Below are positions 46,876 to 60,984 of a stretch of 64,000 nt of DNA, in pieces. The translations under genes and the position numbers were made by a program. Where the stretch lies: assembly GCF_008831285.2 (NCBI RefSeq), contig NC_045138.2, forward strand, positions 17,331,934-17,395,933, in the 5' to 3' direction. The first letter of the stretch is position 1. The number at the start of each line of letters is the position of its first letter. The notes beneath the pieces were generated by a model that worked only from the letters and a program-made list of their open reading frames with translations, was not told the DNA's origin and did no database searches. The stretch comes from Nymphaea colorata. Taxonomy: Eukaryota; Streptophyta; Magnoliopsida; Nymphaeales; Nymphaeaceae.

Positions 46876-49800
46876 GGGTGTTTGGATGACACCCTCTTCA
46901 AACTAGGCTATACATGTTTTGAATCCTTGATCTAAGACCAAAATCCAACAACTAAACCAAGTCGGAATAGAATTTTGATCCACAATGTAAATCTTCACTT
47001 CAAATTCAACACCAAATCCGAGTCAGATCAGACCTCTGACCCAACCTACTTCATGTATGATCAGTTGTAAATTTGATTGTTCATCCAAATAACCATCTGA
47101 TTATTTTTTATATCCACTAGAATTGTGAAGATTTAGCCCAACACTCTGAATCCAACGTTTAGGCCAATATTTGATTAGACCTTCGATCAACACGGCGGAT
47201 CTAAAACTGAAATGCAACATCTTAAACCGATCAGATTAGACCTCTGATCAAAGCCTTGTTTTGAAAGCTCTTCCAACATCTAAACCAGATCAGATTAGAC
47301 CTCTGGTCTGGAGCAGTGATGCAAAAGTGAAATCTGACATCTAAATCAGATGATGATTGTGCTTGCGATCTTGCTTGTTTGTTCATCATTCAAATCCATC
47401 ATACGAAGCTGATCATATTTCCCATGTGTTTTGAATACTTGAGCTAAAACCAAAACACAACAACTAAAGTAGGTGAGATTAGATGTTTGATCTACATTGT
47501 AAATCTTTATTCCGAATTGAACAACAAATCAGGGTCAGAACAGACCTCTGATCCAACCTACTTCAAGATAGATCAATTTGGTCATTCATCAAAATTACCG
47601 TCTGATTATATTTTATATCCAATTGTTCTTGTATGATGCAAGTGATGTTATTATATGATTAGATAAATGTTTGTTGTAGCATCACTTGTTTGAGAAGTTG
47701 GTCGGTAATAGTTTTAGGAAATGAGCTGTAAATGATATGAACGTTGTATGATCTCGAATGGTTCTTTGTATAGCGTTGGCAAGAAGATTGTTTTATCAAC
47801 GATTAAGACATGTATTTGTTAGAAAGTTAACTTTGATGTCGCCATCAAAAGAGCTTGAATTGAAGATTTCATATTTGATATATGTCTACATGGGAAAATT
47901 GGAATATTTATCCTTGGACAAAGATATAATTTCATTACAATGTCCTTCTTGATTGTTTATTCGGATATTTGAAAGTTAGGCCACATTATGTCAAGACATG
48001 GAATTGTTGAGATTTAGCCCAACATCTGAATCCAACGTTTAGGCCAATATTTGATTAAACCTTCGATCCACACGGCGGATCTAAAACTGAAATGCAACAT
48101 CTGAAACCGATCAGATTAGACCTCTGATCAAAGCCTTGTTTTGAAAGCTCTTCTAACATCTAAACCAGATCAGATTAGACCTCTGGTCTGGAGCTGTGAT
48201 GCAAAAGTGAAATCCAACATCTAAATCAAATGATGATTGTGCTTGCGATCTTGCTTGTTTGTTCATCATTCAAATCCATCATACGAAGCTGATCATATTT
48301 CCTATGTGTTTTGAATCCTTGAGCTAAAACCAAAACATAACAACTAAACTAGGTGAGATTAGATGTTTGATCTACATTGTAAATCTTTATTCCGAATTGA
48401 ACAACAAATCAGGGTCAGAACAGACCTCTGATCCAACCTACTTCATGAAAGATCAATTTGGTTGTTCATCGAAATTACCGTCTCATTATATTTTATATCC
48501 AACAGATCTTGTATGATGCAAGTCATGTTATTATATGATTAGATAAATGTTTGTTGTAGCATCACCTGTTTGAGAAGTTGGTCGGTAACAGTTTTAGGAA
48601 ATGAGCTGTAAATGATATGAACGTTGTATGATCTCGAATGGTTCTTTGTATAGCGTCGGCAAGAAGATTGTTTTATCAACGATTAAGACATGTATTTGTT
48701 AGAAAGTTAACTTTGATGTCGCCATCAAACGAGCTTGTATTGAAGATTTCATATTTGATATATATGTGTACATGGGAAAATTGGAATATTTATCCTTGGA
48801 CAAAGATATAATTTCATTACAATGTCCTTCTTGATTGTTTATTCGGATATTTGAAAGTTAGGACACATTATGTCAAGACATGGAATTGTTAAGATTTAGC
48901 CCAACATCTGAATCCAACGTTTAGGCCAATATTTGATTAGACCTTCGATCCACACGGCGGATCTAAAACTGAAATGCAACATCTGAAACCGATCAGATTA
49001 GACCTCTGATCAAAGCCTTGTTTTGAAAGCTCTTCCAACATCTAAACCAGATCAGATTAGACCTCTGGTCTGGAGCAGTGATGCAAAAGTGAAATCCAAC
49101 ATCGAAATCAGATGATGATTGTGCTTGCGATCTTGCTTGTTTGTTCATCATTCAAATCCATCATACGAAGCTGATCATATTTCCCATGTGTTTTGAATCC
49201 TTAGCTAAAACCAAAACACAACAACTAAACTAGGTGAGATTAGATGTTTGATCTACATTGTAAATCTTTATTCCAAATTGAACAACAAATCTGGGTCAGA
49301 ACAGACCTCTGATCCAACCTACTTCATGAAAGATCAATTTGGTAGTTCATCAAAATTAATTGTCTGATTATATTTTATATCCAAGAGTTCTTGTATGATG
49401 CAAGTGATGTTATTATATGATTAGATAAATGTTTGTTGTAGCATCACTTGTTTGAGAAGTTGGTCGGTAACAGTTTTAGGGAATGAGCTGTAAATGATAT
49501 GAACTTTGTATGATCTCGAATGGTTCTTTGTATAGCGTTGGCAAGAAGATTGTTTTATCAACGATTAAGACATGTATTTGTTAGAAAGTTAACTTTCATG
49601 TCGCCATCAAAAGAGCTTGTATTGAAGATTTCATATTTGATATATGTCTACATGGGAAAATTGGAATATTTATCCTTGGACAAAGATATAATTTCATTAC
49701 AATGTCCTTCTTGATTGTTTATTCGGATATTTGAAAGTTATGCCACATTATGTCAAGACATGGAATTGTTAAGATTTAGCGCAACATCTAAATCCAGCGC

Positions 49801-52800
49801 TTAGGCCAATATTTGATTAGACCTTCGATCCACACGGCGGATCTAAAACTGAAATGCAACATCTGAAACCGATCAGATTAGACCTCTGATCAAAGCCTTG
49901 TTTTGAAAGCTCTTCCAACATCTAAACCAGATCAGATTAGACCTCTGGTCTGGAGCAGTGATGCAAAAGTGAAATGCAACATCTAAATCAAATGATGATT
50001 GTGCTTGCGATCTTGCTTGTTTGTTCATCATTCAAATCCATCATACGAAGCTGATCATATTTCCCATGTGTTTTGAATCCTTGTGCTAAAACCAAAACGC
50101 AACAACTAAACTTGGTGAGATTAGATGTTTGATCTACATTGTATATCTTTATTCCGAACTGAACAACAAATCTGGGTCAGAACAGACCTCTGATCCAACC
50201 TACTTCATGAAGCATCAATTTGGTCGTTCATCAAAATTCCCGTCTGATTATATTTTATATCCAACAGATCTTTTATGATGCAAGTGATGTTATTATATGA
50301 TTAGATAAATGTTTGTTGCAGCATCACCTGTTTGAGAAGTTGGTCGGTAACAGTTTTAGGAAATGAGCTGTAAATGATATGAACGTTGTATGATCTCGAA
50401 TGGTTCTTTGTATAGCGTAGGCAAGAAGATTGTTTTATCAACGATTAAGACATGTATTTGTTAGAAAGTTAACTTTGATGTCGCCATCAAAAGAGCGTGT
50501 ATTGAAGATTTCATATTTGATATATGTCTACATGGGAAAATTGGAATATTTATCCTTGGACAATGATATAATTTCATTACAATGTCTTTCTTGATTGTTT
50601 ATTCGGATATTTGAAAGTTAGGCCACATTATGTCAAGACATGGAATTGTTAAGATTTAGCGCAACATCTGAATCCAGCGCTTAGGCCAATATTTGATTAG
50701 ACCTTCGATCCACACGGCGGATCTAAAACTGAAATGCAACATCTGAAACCGATCAGATTAGACCTCTGATCAAATCCTTGTTTTGAAAGCTCTTCCAACA
50801 TCTAAACCAGATCAGATTAGACCTCTGGTCTGGAGCAGTGATGCAAAACTGAAATCCAACATCTAAATCAAATGATGATTGTGCTTGCGATCTTGCTTGT
50901 TTGTTCATCATTCAAATCCATCATACGAAGCTGATCATATTTCCCATGTGTTTTGAATCCTTGTGCTAAAACCAAAACGCAACAACTAAACTTGGTGAGA
51001 TTAGATGTTTGATCTACATTGTATATCTTTATTCCGAACTGAACAACAAATCTGGGTCAGAACAGACCTCTGATCCAACCTACTTCATGAAGCATCAATT
51101 TGGTCATTCATCAAAATTACCGTCTGATTATATTTTATATCCAAGAGTTCTTGTATGATGCAAGTGATGTTATCATATGATTAGATAAATGTTTGTTGTA
51201 GCATCACTTGTTTGAGAAGTTGGTCGGTAACAGTTTTAGGAAATGAGCTGTAAATGATATGAACATTGTATGATCTCGAATGGTTCTTTGTATAGCGTTG
51301 GCAAGAAGATTGTTTTATCAACGATTAAGACATGTATTTGTTAGAAAGTTAACTTTGATGTCGCCATCAAAAGAGCTTGTATTGAAGATTTCATATTTGA
51401 TATATGTCTACATGGGAAAATTGGAATATTTATCCTTGGACAAAGATATAATTTCATTACAATGTCCTTCTTGATTGTTTATTCGGATATTTGAAAGTTA
51501 GGCCACATTATGTCAAGACATGGAATTGTTAAGATTTAGCCCAACATCTGAATCCAACGTTTAGGCCAATATTTGATTAGACCTTCGATCCACACGGCGG
51601 ATCTAAAACTGAAATGCAACATCTGAAACCGATCAGATTAGACCTCTGATCAAAGCCTTGTTTTGAAAGCTCTTCTAACATCTAAACCAGATCAGATTAG
51701 ACCTCTGGTCTGGAGCAGTGATGCAAAAGTGAAATCTGACATCTAAATCAGATGATGATTGTGCTTGCGATCTTGCTTGTTTGTTCATCATTCAAATCCA
51801 TCATACGAAGCTGATCATATTTCCCATGTGTTTTGAATACTTGAGCTAAAACCAAAACACAACAACTAAACTAGGTGAGATTAGATGTTTGATCTACATT
51901 GTAAATCTTTATTCCGAATTGAACAACAAATCTGGGTCAGAACAGACCTCTGATCCAACCTACTTCAAGAAAGATCAATTTGGTCATTCATCAAAATTAC
52001 CGTCTGATTATATTTTATATCCAATTGTTCTTGTATGATGCAAGTGATGTTATTATATGATTAGATAAATGTTTGTTGTAGCATCACTTGTTTGAGAAGT
52101 TGGTCGGTAACAGTTTTAGGAAATCAGCTGTAAATGATATGAACGTTGTACGATCTCAAATGGTTCTTTGTATAGCGTTGGCAAGAAGATTGTTTTATCA
52201 ACGATTAAGACATGTATTTGTTAGAAAGTTAACTTTGATGTCGCCATCAAAAGAGCTTGTATTGAAGATTTCATGTTTGATATATGTCTACATGGGAAAA
52301 TTGGAATATTTATCCTTGGACAAAGATATAATTTCATTACAATGTCCTTCTTGATTGTTTATTCGGATATTTGAAAGTTAGGCCACATTATGTCAAGACA
52401 TTGAATTGTTAAGATTTAGCCCAACATCTGAATCCAACGTTTAGGCCAATATTTGATTAGACCTTCGATCCACACGACGGATCTAAAACTGAAATGCAAC
52501 ATCTGAAACCGATCAGATTAGAGCTCTGATCAAAGCCTTGTTTTGAAAGCTCTTCCAACATCTAAACCAGATCAGATTAGACCTCTGGTCTGGAGCAGTG
52601 ATGCAAAAGTGAAATCCAACATCGAAATCATATGATGATTGTTCTTGCGATCTTGCTTGTTTGTTCATCATTCAAATCCATCATACGAAGCTGATCATAT
52701 TTCCCATGTGTTTTGAATCCTTGAACTAAAACCAAAACGCAACAACTAAACTAGGTGAGATTAGATGTTTGATCTACATTGTAAATCTTTATTCCGAACT

Positions 52801-55800
52801 GAACAACAAATCTGGGTCAGAACAGACCTCTGATCCAACCTACTTCATGAAGCATCAATTTGGTCGTTCATCAAAATTACCGTCTGATTATATTTTATAT
52901 CCAACAGATCTTGTATGATGCAAGTGATGTTATTATATGATTAGATAAATGTTTGTTGTTGCATCACCTGTTTGAGAAGTTGGTCGGTAACAGTTTTAGA
53001 AAATGAGCTGTAAATGATATGAACGTTGTATGATCTCGAATGGTTCTTTGTATAGCGTCGGCAAGAAGATTGTTTTATCAACGATTAAGACATGTATTTG
53101 TTAGAAAGTTAACTTTGATGTCGCCATCAAAAGAGCTTGTATTGAAGATTTCATATTTGATATATGTCTACATGGGAAAATTGGAATATTTATCCTTGGA
53201 CAAAGATATAATTTCATTACAATGTCCTTCTTGATTGTTTATTCGGATATTTGAAAGTTAGGCCACATTATGTGAAGACATGGAATTGTGAAGATTTAGC
53301 CCAACATCTGAATCCAACGTTTAGGCCAATATTTGATTAGACCTTCGATCAACACGGCGGATCTAAAACTGAAATGCAACATCTGAAACCGATCGGATTA
53401 GACCTTTGATCAAAGCCTTGTTTTGAAAGCTCTTCCAACATCTAAACCAGATCAGATTAGACCTCTGGTCTGGAGCAGTGATGCAAAAGTGAAATCTGAC
53501 ATCTAAATCAGATGATGATTGTGCTTGCGATCTTGCTTGTTTGTTCATCATTCAAATCCATCATACGAAGCTGATCATATTTCCCATGTGTTTTGCATCC
53601 TTAGCTAAAACCAAAACACAACAACTAAACTAGGTGAGATTAGATGTTTGATCTACATTGTAAATCTTTATTCTGAATTGAACAACAAATCTGGGTCAGA
53701 ACAGACCTCTGATCCAACCTACTTAATGAAAGATCAATTTGGTCGTTCATCAAAATTACCGTCTGATTATATTTTATATCCAAGAGTTCTTGTATGATGC
53801 AAGTGATGTTATTATATGATTAGATAAATGTTTGTTGTAGCATCACTTGTTTGAGAAGTTGGTCGGTAACAGTTTTAGGAAATGAGCTGTAAATGATATG
53901 AACGTTGTATGATCTCGAATGGTTCTTTGTATAGCGTCGGCAAGAAGATTGTTTTATCAACGATTAAGACATGTATTTGTTAGAAAGTTAACTTTGATGT
54001 CGCCATCAAAAGAGCTTGTATTGAAGATTTCATATTTGATATATGTCTACATGGGAAAATTGGAATATTTATCCTTGGACAAAGATATAATTTCATTACA
54101 ATGTCCTTCTTGATTGTTTATTCGGATATTTGAAAGTTAGGCCACATTATGTCAAGACATGGAATTGTTAAGATTTAGCCCAACATCTGAATCCAACGTT
54201 TAGGCCAATATTTGATTAAACCTTCGATCCACACGGCGGATCTAAAACTGAAATGCAACATCTGAAACCGATCAGATTAGACGTCTGATCAAAGCCTTGT
54301 TTTGAAAGCTCTTCCAACATCTAAACCAGATCAGATTAGACCTCTGGTCTGGAGCAGTGATGCAAAAGGGAAATCCAACATCGAAATCAGATGATGATTG
54401 TTCTTGCGATCTTGCTTGTTTGTTCATCATTCAAATCCATCATACGAAGCTGATCATATTTCCCATGTGTTTTGAATCCTTGAGCTAATACCATAACGCA
54501 ACAACTAAACTAGGTGAGATTAGATGTTTGATTTACATTGTAAATCTTTATTCCGAACTGAACAACAAATCTGGGTCAGAACAGACCTCTGATCCAACCT
54601 ACTTCATGAAGCATCAGTTTGGTCGTTCATCAAAATTACCGTCTGATTATATTTTATATCCAACAGATCTTGTATGATGCAAGTGATGTTATTATATGAT
54701 TAGATAAATGTTTGTTGTTGCATCACCTGTTTGAGAAGTTGGTCGGTAACAGTTTTAGGAAATGAGCTGTAAATGATATGAACGTTGTATGATCTCGAAT
54801 GGTTCTTTGTATAGCGTCGGCAAGAAGATTGTTTTATCAACGATTAAGACCTGTATTTGTTAGAAAGTTAACTTTGATGTCGCCATCAAAAGAGCTTGAA
54901 TTGAAGATTTCATATTTGATATTTGTCTACATGGGTAAATTGAAATATTTATCCTTGGACAAAGATATAATTTCATTACAATGTCCTTCTTGATTGTTTA
55001 TTCGGATACTTGAAAGTTAGGCCACATTATGTCAAGACATGGAATTGTTAAGATTTAGCCCAACATCTGAATCCAACGTTTAGGCCAATATTTGATTAGA
55101 CCTTCGATCCACACGGCGGATCTAAAACTGAAATGCAACATCTGAAACCGATCAGATTAGACCTCTGATCAAAGTCTTGTTTTGAAAGCTCTTCCAACAT
55201 CTAAACCAGATCAGATTAGACCTCTGGTCTCGAGCAGTGATGCAAAAGTGAAATCCAACATCTAAATCAGATGATGATTGTGCTTCCGATCTTGCTTGCT
55301 TGTTCATATTTCCCATGTGTTTTGAATCCTTGAGCTAAAACCAAAACGCAACAACTAAACTAGGTGAGATTAGATGTTTGATCTACATTGTAAATCTTTA
55401 TTCCGAATTGAACAATAAATCTGGGTCAGAACAGACCTCTGATCCAACCTACTTCATGAAAGATCAATTTGGTCGTTCATCAAAATTATCGTCTGATTAT
55501 ATTTTGTATCCAACAGATCTTGTATCATGCAAGTGATGTTATTATATGATTAGATAAATGTTTGTTGTAGCATCACCTGTTTGAGAAGTTGGTCGGTAAC
55601 AGTTTTAGGAAATGAGCTGTAAATGATATGAACATTATATGATCTCGAATGGTTCTTTGTATAGCGTTGGCAAGAAGATTGTTTTATCAACGATTAAGAC
55701 CTGTATTTGTTAGAAAGTTAACTTTGATGTCGCCATCAAAAGAGCTTGAATTGAAGATTTGATGATATTACCCATGTGTTTTGAATTTGATGATATTACC

Positions 55801-55870
55801 CATGTGTTTTGAATCCTTGTTAAAACCAAAATGCAACTACTAAACTAGGTGAGTTTTTATGTTTGATGTA
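46876..55870 (+). repeat. Tandem array of an 880-bp monomer (ten copies plus a truncated edge unit)
   Basis: The motif TCGAATGGTTCTTTGTATAGCG (CAAATGG in copy 6) recurs with its ATG at 47758, 48638, 49520, 50400, 51280, 52160, 53040, 53919, 54799 and 55649. The spacings are 880, 882, 880, 880, 880, 880, 879, 880 and 850. The left edge (46876–47127) is a diverged unit lacking several hundred bp. The last unit breaks off after AGAGCTTGAATTGAAGATTT near 55760 and is followed by a short duplicated ATTACCCATGTGTTTTGAAT piece. Copies differ by a few percent. Most contain a 64-codon ORF starting MVLCIA, probably a by-product of homogenisation. Confidence 0.95.
47128..48008 (+). repeat. Representative monomer of the 880-bp array
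   Basis: It runs from AAGATTTAGCCCAACA to the next such start. It contains several variants of one short word: TTTGATTAGACCTTCGATC, CGATCAGATTAGACCTCTGATC, CCAGATCAGATTAGACCTCTGGTC and GGTCAGAACAGACCTCTGATCC. Two have inverted arms (GATCAGA...TCTGATC and CCAGA...TCTGG types). The monomer therefore seems to have grown from a shorter palindromic unit. Confidence 0.8.
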
Positions 55871-57026
55871 TTTGCTTTGCTAATGATGGTGAATGATGTC
55901 ATTGTAGTTCTCCCATTTTATTGCCCCCATTAGTTCTTGTTTCACAAATGAAATAATAAGAGAAACTTACACATGGTCATTGATGTAATATCTTTATGCT
56001 AACACAAAATCATGAACAATAAAAATCTGTCGAGTTGTTTTGCTAAATAGAAAAGTTAAAGGTAAAGAAGTAAGGTTGGACCCTGTGGGACCTGTTAAAG
56101 ACTTTCCAACCTAAAGCCCTGGTGCTCTTTGGCTTTGTCTTCTTTTGCTGGAGTCTTGCATGTCAAATAGAGCTTGCTTTTTTCTCCTGTGTCACATGCT
56201 TGGGAATATTGAATAAGAAGACAAGTGCTGGTGAAGGCTGACGGATGGAAGACAGCAAGATTTTGCCAAATAAGTAACCTGGGATCATGTTATTGGTTTG
56301 CTAACACTTTCTATTAGTTTCTGTAAGTCTGCTTGCCTTTTAAGATTGCACCATGGATTTCATCATGCAGTCTCGCAGGTTGTAAGCACAAGAATAATGT
56401 GCATTCTGTGGAGAAGAGGTTGAACCTTTGCAACCACTTGTCTGGAGTCTGGACAAATCATTGTACAAAACACATTCTTGACTCTAGCAGCTAACAAGTA
56501 AGGTGCTCACAGAAGAGTGGCTCCATTAGAACAAGAATAACCACCTAAGGCCAACAGAAAAATGGAGATACCGAGGAAATGCTAACATGTTTGCCGATAA
56601 ACACTTTGATGGTATCATGATTTTATCTTCTTTTCCATGTTTTATTATGTAAAATGCCATTTTTGCTCGTTATTATTGACTTTATTATGTGTTTGATTGT
56701 CTTAAAGATAACCTCTTTAGTTAATGTGTATTTGTGTTTTTAGGTGGATGTCAGAGTCTCAGGAATCTTTCGCAATAAAGTCTTCAAGGCTCACATGATA
56801 TCACAGACCTTCTGAGCTTCCATCTGGAGTAAGTAGCGGTTTGCCTACTACATATTCCCCTCTTTTCTTTTTCCTTTGGGAAAGCTTCTTTACGTAAAAG
56901 GAGGATCGACTGAACTGGGTATATATTATTTTTCCTTGATAAACTAATTCAACCAACAAATTCCTTCAAGTAATTATTTCCTTATATGATTTTTATAATA
57001 AAAAGCCCTTAAAAGTATAGGGCGTG

Positions 57027-57120
<94 letters not shown>

Positions 57121-59468
57121 AAATATCACTATTTTTTTACCTAAATGATCGTCAATAAAGAGAAAACGTATTTAACTGGAATATTACACTGCATTTCAAA
57201 AAATGGCAAAATAAATTTATTGCAATGTCTCACAACTTTTATGTCTGTTTTAATGCCATTCTTTTCTCTTTAACTTATATTTCCTCTTTCAAAAACAAAC
57301 CTGCACATGGTGAATAGATTCATAAAAATTGATAAAATAAATAATCAAATCAGGTGTATAAATTGGATTTTACAGGTTTCAAAAATTAATATTCTCACCT
57401 TTCTCGACTAATAAAATCCATTCTAGACCTTGGATTTTAATAGGATGATAATGGTTTTGTTGTAACGAGAGACTGTTCGATGGTTTCTTCCTGGTAGGTT
57501 GATCTTGTTTCTGTTGTGTCATGAAAATGTTTGATACTTTCTTCCTAATGGGATGAAGTTGGTAGTGCTGCAGGGTACTAGGGTGTGGCTTGTGTCCGAG
57601 GTTCTAGCATGACAATTAATTAAAAGTTGGATAAGGTTATCTGCAAATACACACAAAAAATTAAGTACTAAATTCTGGGATACTTTAAAAAATATTATTG
57701 AACAACTAAAATAGAACAACATGTAGCTGCGTTAGGTCCTTTTTAATCTTGAGTGTGAAGCCTGTTTGAACAATCCGGAAGTTCCCCAAGTATGAACATG
57801 GGTGCGGTAGGTGTCTGCCGGTATTGTGGAAGTGCCTTTTGTTTCATAGATTAAGATGATTTTGTGGTTCAGTACTAAGTTTATCTTTTGAACCAGCTAG
57901 GACTTGTTGAGTTTACTGAATTTGCGATCTTCAGTTTATGACGAAAACTTGGGTTTCAGGCCGGATGGAAGAAGGGTTGGACGGTGGATCTGAGGTTCCC
58001 AATTATTGGTTTTGAAAGGCTCCCTAAAATATTTTCAAGACTGGTAAAAGGTTACACCACTTAGATTTTTCTGATGTTTGTTTTGTTAATTAAAGTAGCC
58101 AACTGGTACATCATAAAATTGCTTATGGATAGAACATAAAATGCGGTATGTTTCTTTAAAATTTACGAATCGTCGAAAAAAAAATTAATTCTTTTAGAAA
58201 ACTGCTGGCATATAAATTGGTATGTTTGATATTTTCCCAATATATATTTACTTTTGAAATAAAAAAATAAAACTAATTAATAATAGTATTAACAGACATT
58301 TAAAGTAAACAAACATTAAGCTTGTAAATTCATGTTGTAAGCCTATATTTCCAAAATTCATTGCATGTAATTGTTTACAAAAGTAAGTTGCTTAACTTAG
58401 AGCATGAATAAATATATATTAATTATGATTTTTCTCAAAATTCTATTAATCAGGTTTTTTAATTATAAAGTGTAATTGTTTCTTTTCGTTTTAATTTCTT
58501 TGCGGATCGACCTTGATTTTGACCAAAAAAATTTATGGAAATAATGGTCTGAATGCCATGGCCGGCCGGTTGGATGTAGTCCGGACCGGACGCCGTGTTT
58601 TTTTTCCACCCACAGTTGGGCGAGGGCAAATCAAGCACCACTTTATATAAATTTTTAATTAGTCACAGAAATAACAAATAAAGTATTTTTGTGCAAATGA
58701 ATGGATAAGAAATTTAAAATGCGTAGACAGTTTGAAGTTGATTTAAGATTTCCTAAGCAATTGACATTTCTTGAGATAGATGGGCGTGCTGCAGAAACAG
58801 GTTAGGCAAAGCAGTCAATTTCACTCTGAGCTTTTACCTGTTTAATGAGAATATTATCTGCGTTAAATATACCAAACAATGTAAAACTATTATTCAGCAA
58901 GAGCAAGATAAAGAAAGATACAAAAGCCAGACCATGGTATGTGTGTGAATACGTTTGCATATAATATATTGGGAAACGGGTGGAGGAACAGAAAATTGTA
59001 GTTGAGGAACATTAGTTATAAAATTTTAAAATTTTAGGAGCACCAATATGTAAATGAGGAAATTTCACTGAAATATTCATATGAACTAAGAACTTTTGTG
59101 GGTCTGTGTGGTCAGTTGGCCACACAGTGCCCGCACTGCCTCCGCCCCTGTTAATGAATGAAGGGGAAGAATTGCAAATGAAAATACTTGCATTTGTAAT
59201 ACCTCCGGCCCTTCCCCTCTCCCCTCTCCCCCATCTTCGTCAGTGTTACAAAACCAGTTTTTGTGAAAAATGAGTTTTGGTCTCAAATTCATTTTCCGTG
59301 CTATCCAAAGACACTCAAAACCAGGCAACATTACTAAGTATACATAATCATATATGGAAAGTTCGGCATGTTTTTTCTTTTCTTTTTTACACCAGAAAAC
59401 TGTATTCAAATAATGCCATAATACGTCATCAGTTTTTAGAAACATGACTTTGCACTGCGCTTCATATG
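55871..59468. other. Intergenic region right of the 880-bp array
   Basis: AT-rich, with the long AT microsatellite at 57027–57117. Splice-like and T-rich stretches around 56100–56850 could be a non-coding transcript or gene debris, but no protein family is seen. The 119-codon minus-strand ORF at 59086–59445 has no recognisable feature. Confidence 0.4.
57027..57117. repeat. (AT)n microsatellite, about 90 bp
   Basis: A nearly uninterrupted TA run; one irregular step (TATAATATA) at its left edge. Confidence 0.97.
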
Positions 59469-60924
59469 GTACATATACAGTAGAGTTTCATTAATATGGA
59501 ATTGAACTGGATTAAACTCAAAAGATAGAATTTCCTTATAATTGATAATACTCAAAAAAGTAGTTGTATTAATACGAAAACTGCCCTCAACAATAGACTA
59601 CTTATTTTGTTTTCTCTAAAGTTTTAGCACAAGACAATGACTTGCTAAAGTCTTAATAGAGGCCGGTTTTTATTTTTGAGTGTCAGCAACATTGCATGCT
59701 CGATCAATGTGACCGCTAAGGAGTACATCTGCTGCTTTTTCGGACATTAAAAATGTTGAAGATTTGTGTAGTTGCCTCAATAACATGTCTAGTATAAAAA
59801 AAAGAATTAGAGCGTTTTCTCTAGAGTTTGAGTCTATTTCAAAAAGGACTTAAATCCATAATTTTTGTACCCACATTTATACTTAAGAGAATTAGAGTTT
59901 TTTTTGCGTAATTATCGATAAAAAATCTTCAACATTTTGTTTCTAAATCACCAACCAACAAATTGACAATGTTGAAAATAAATATTTGCTATAAAGAAAG
60001 ACCTGAACGGTGCGAATATGATTTTGAAGATTTGGCTTTTCCCACATTTTAGAAAATCCCAAAAATCCAAGTTGTTTTCAATGCATTTGATCAAACTCAA
60101 ACCATTAGTATCAAAAAGAGAATTAAAATTGATCAAAATCCTCATTGTGACCAATATTGGTAAATTAAAAGCTTATACTTTACCTTATTTAAATTTGCTT
60201 CGATGTAATATTTAAGTACATATTATCACTATAGTTAAATATGTGAATACAAATAAATTTCTTTGAACACTGTTTGTGTCTATTTTTGTATATAAAATCC
60301 ACATGGTTCGCTCTTCATAGTTCAAAATCGCTGGTCCAATTTGTTTTCGATGCATTCGAAACATTTGAACTGATCAAACCATTTGGATTCTTAAGTACAC
60401 TTAAAGCAAAACAAAAACTGAAATAGATTTCATTCCTCTCCACCATCAATGTAGGTGAAAGCAAAAACACATGGTTTATCTTATTTTAGTCGATCTCGAT
60501 GTAATATTTAATTTTATGTTGGCATTACTAAGTGTAGTCAGACATGTGAATAAAAAAGCAATCTAATTAAGTTTATTTTGGTTTTCTCTCACATTAATCT
60601 CAACTTTAATTTAGTAACGAGTCGACAAAAAGAATCTTGGTCGGTTTCTAACAATATAAAAAAGTTGCTTTCCGTTTTCCATTATAGTTGATTCTTCTAT
60701 TTAGATAGGCCAACCTTAGCACATAAAAATCGCATGCATTTTGAAATAACATAAGTGAGTTGTATATAGAAGAACATAACTGCCCTCAAACTGAAACCTC
60801 CATTTATAACCTTGTTCACATTGACTCCATAAGAAGGTTGAAAGAAGAAAAGGAAAACTCATACGGAGTTCTCATCTCTGTGACTGTGTGGTCGAAGCAT
60901 GTGAGCAAAAAGCCTGCTGGACGT

Positions 60925-60931
60925 TATATAA
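60925..60931 (+). promoter_or_regulatory. TATA box of small gene 2
   Basis: TATATAA within GTTATATAAAGGG, 60 bp before the ATG, conserved with small gene 1. Confidence 0.65.
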
Positions 60932-60984
60932 AGGGAGTGGCAGACTAAGAGAATCCCGAGCGACATAGAAAGAACAGAGGGAGT

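Noticed and set aside
46876-55870. Reading the regularly spaced array as CRISPR-like
   Set aside because: The 880-bp monomers are tandem with no short repeat/unique spacer pattern, and the genome is a plant.
59086-59445. 119-codon minus-strand ORF
   Set aside because: No domain or codon structure suggesting a gene; lies beside repeat R1.
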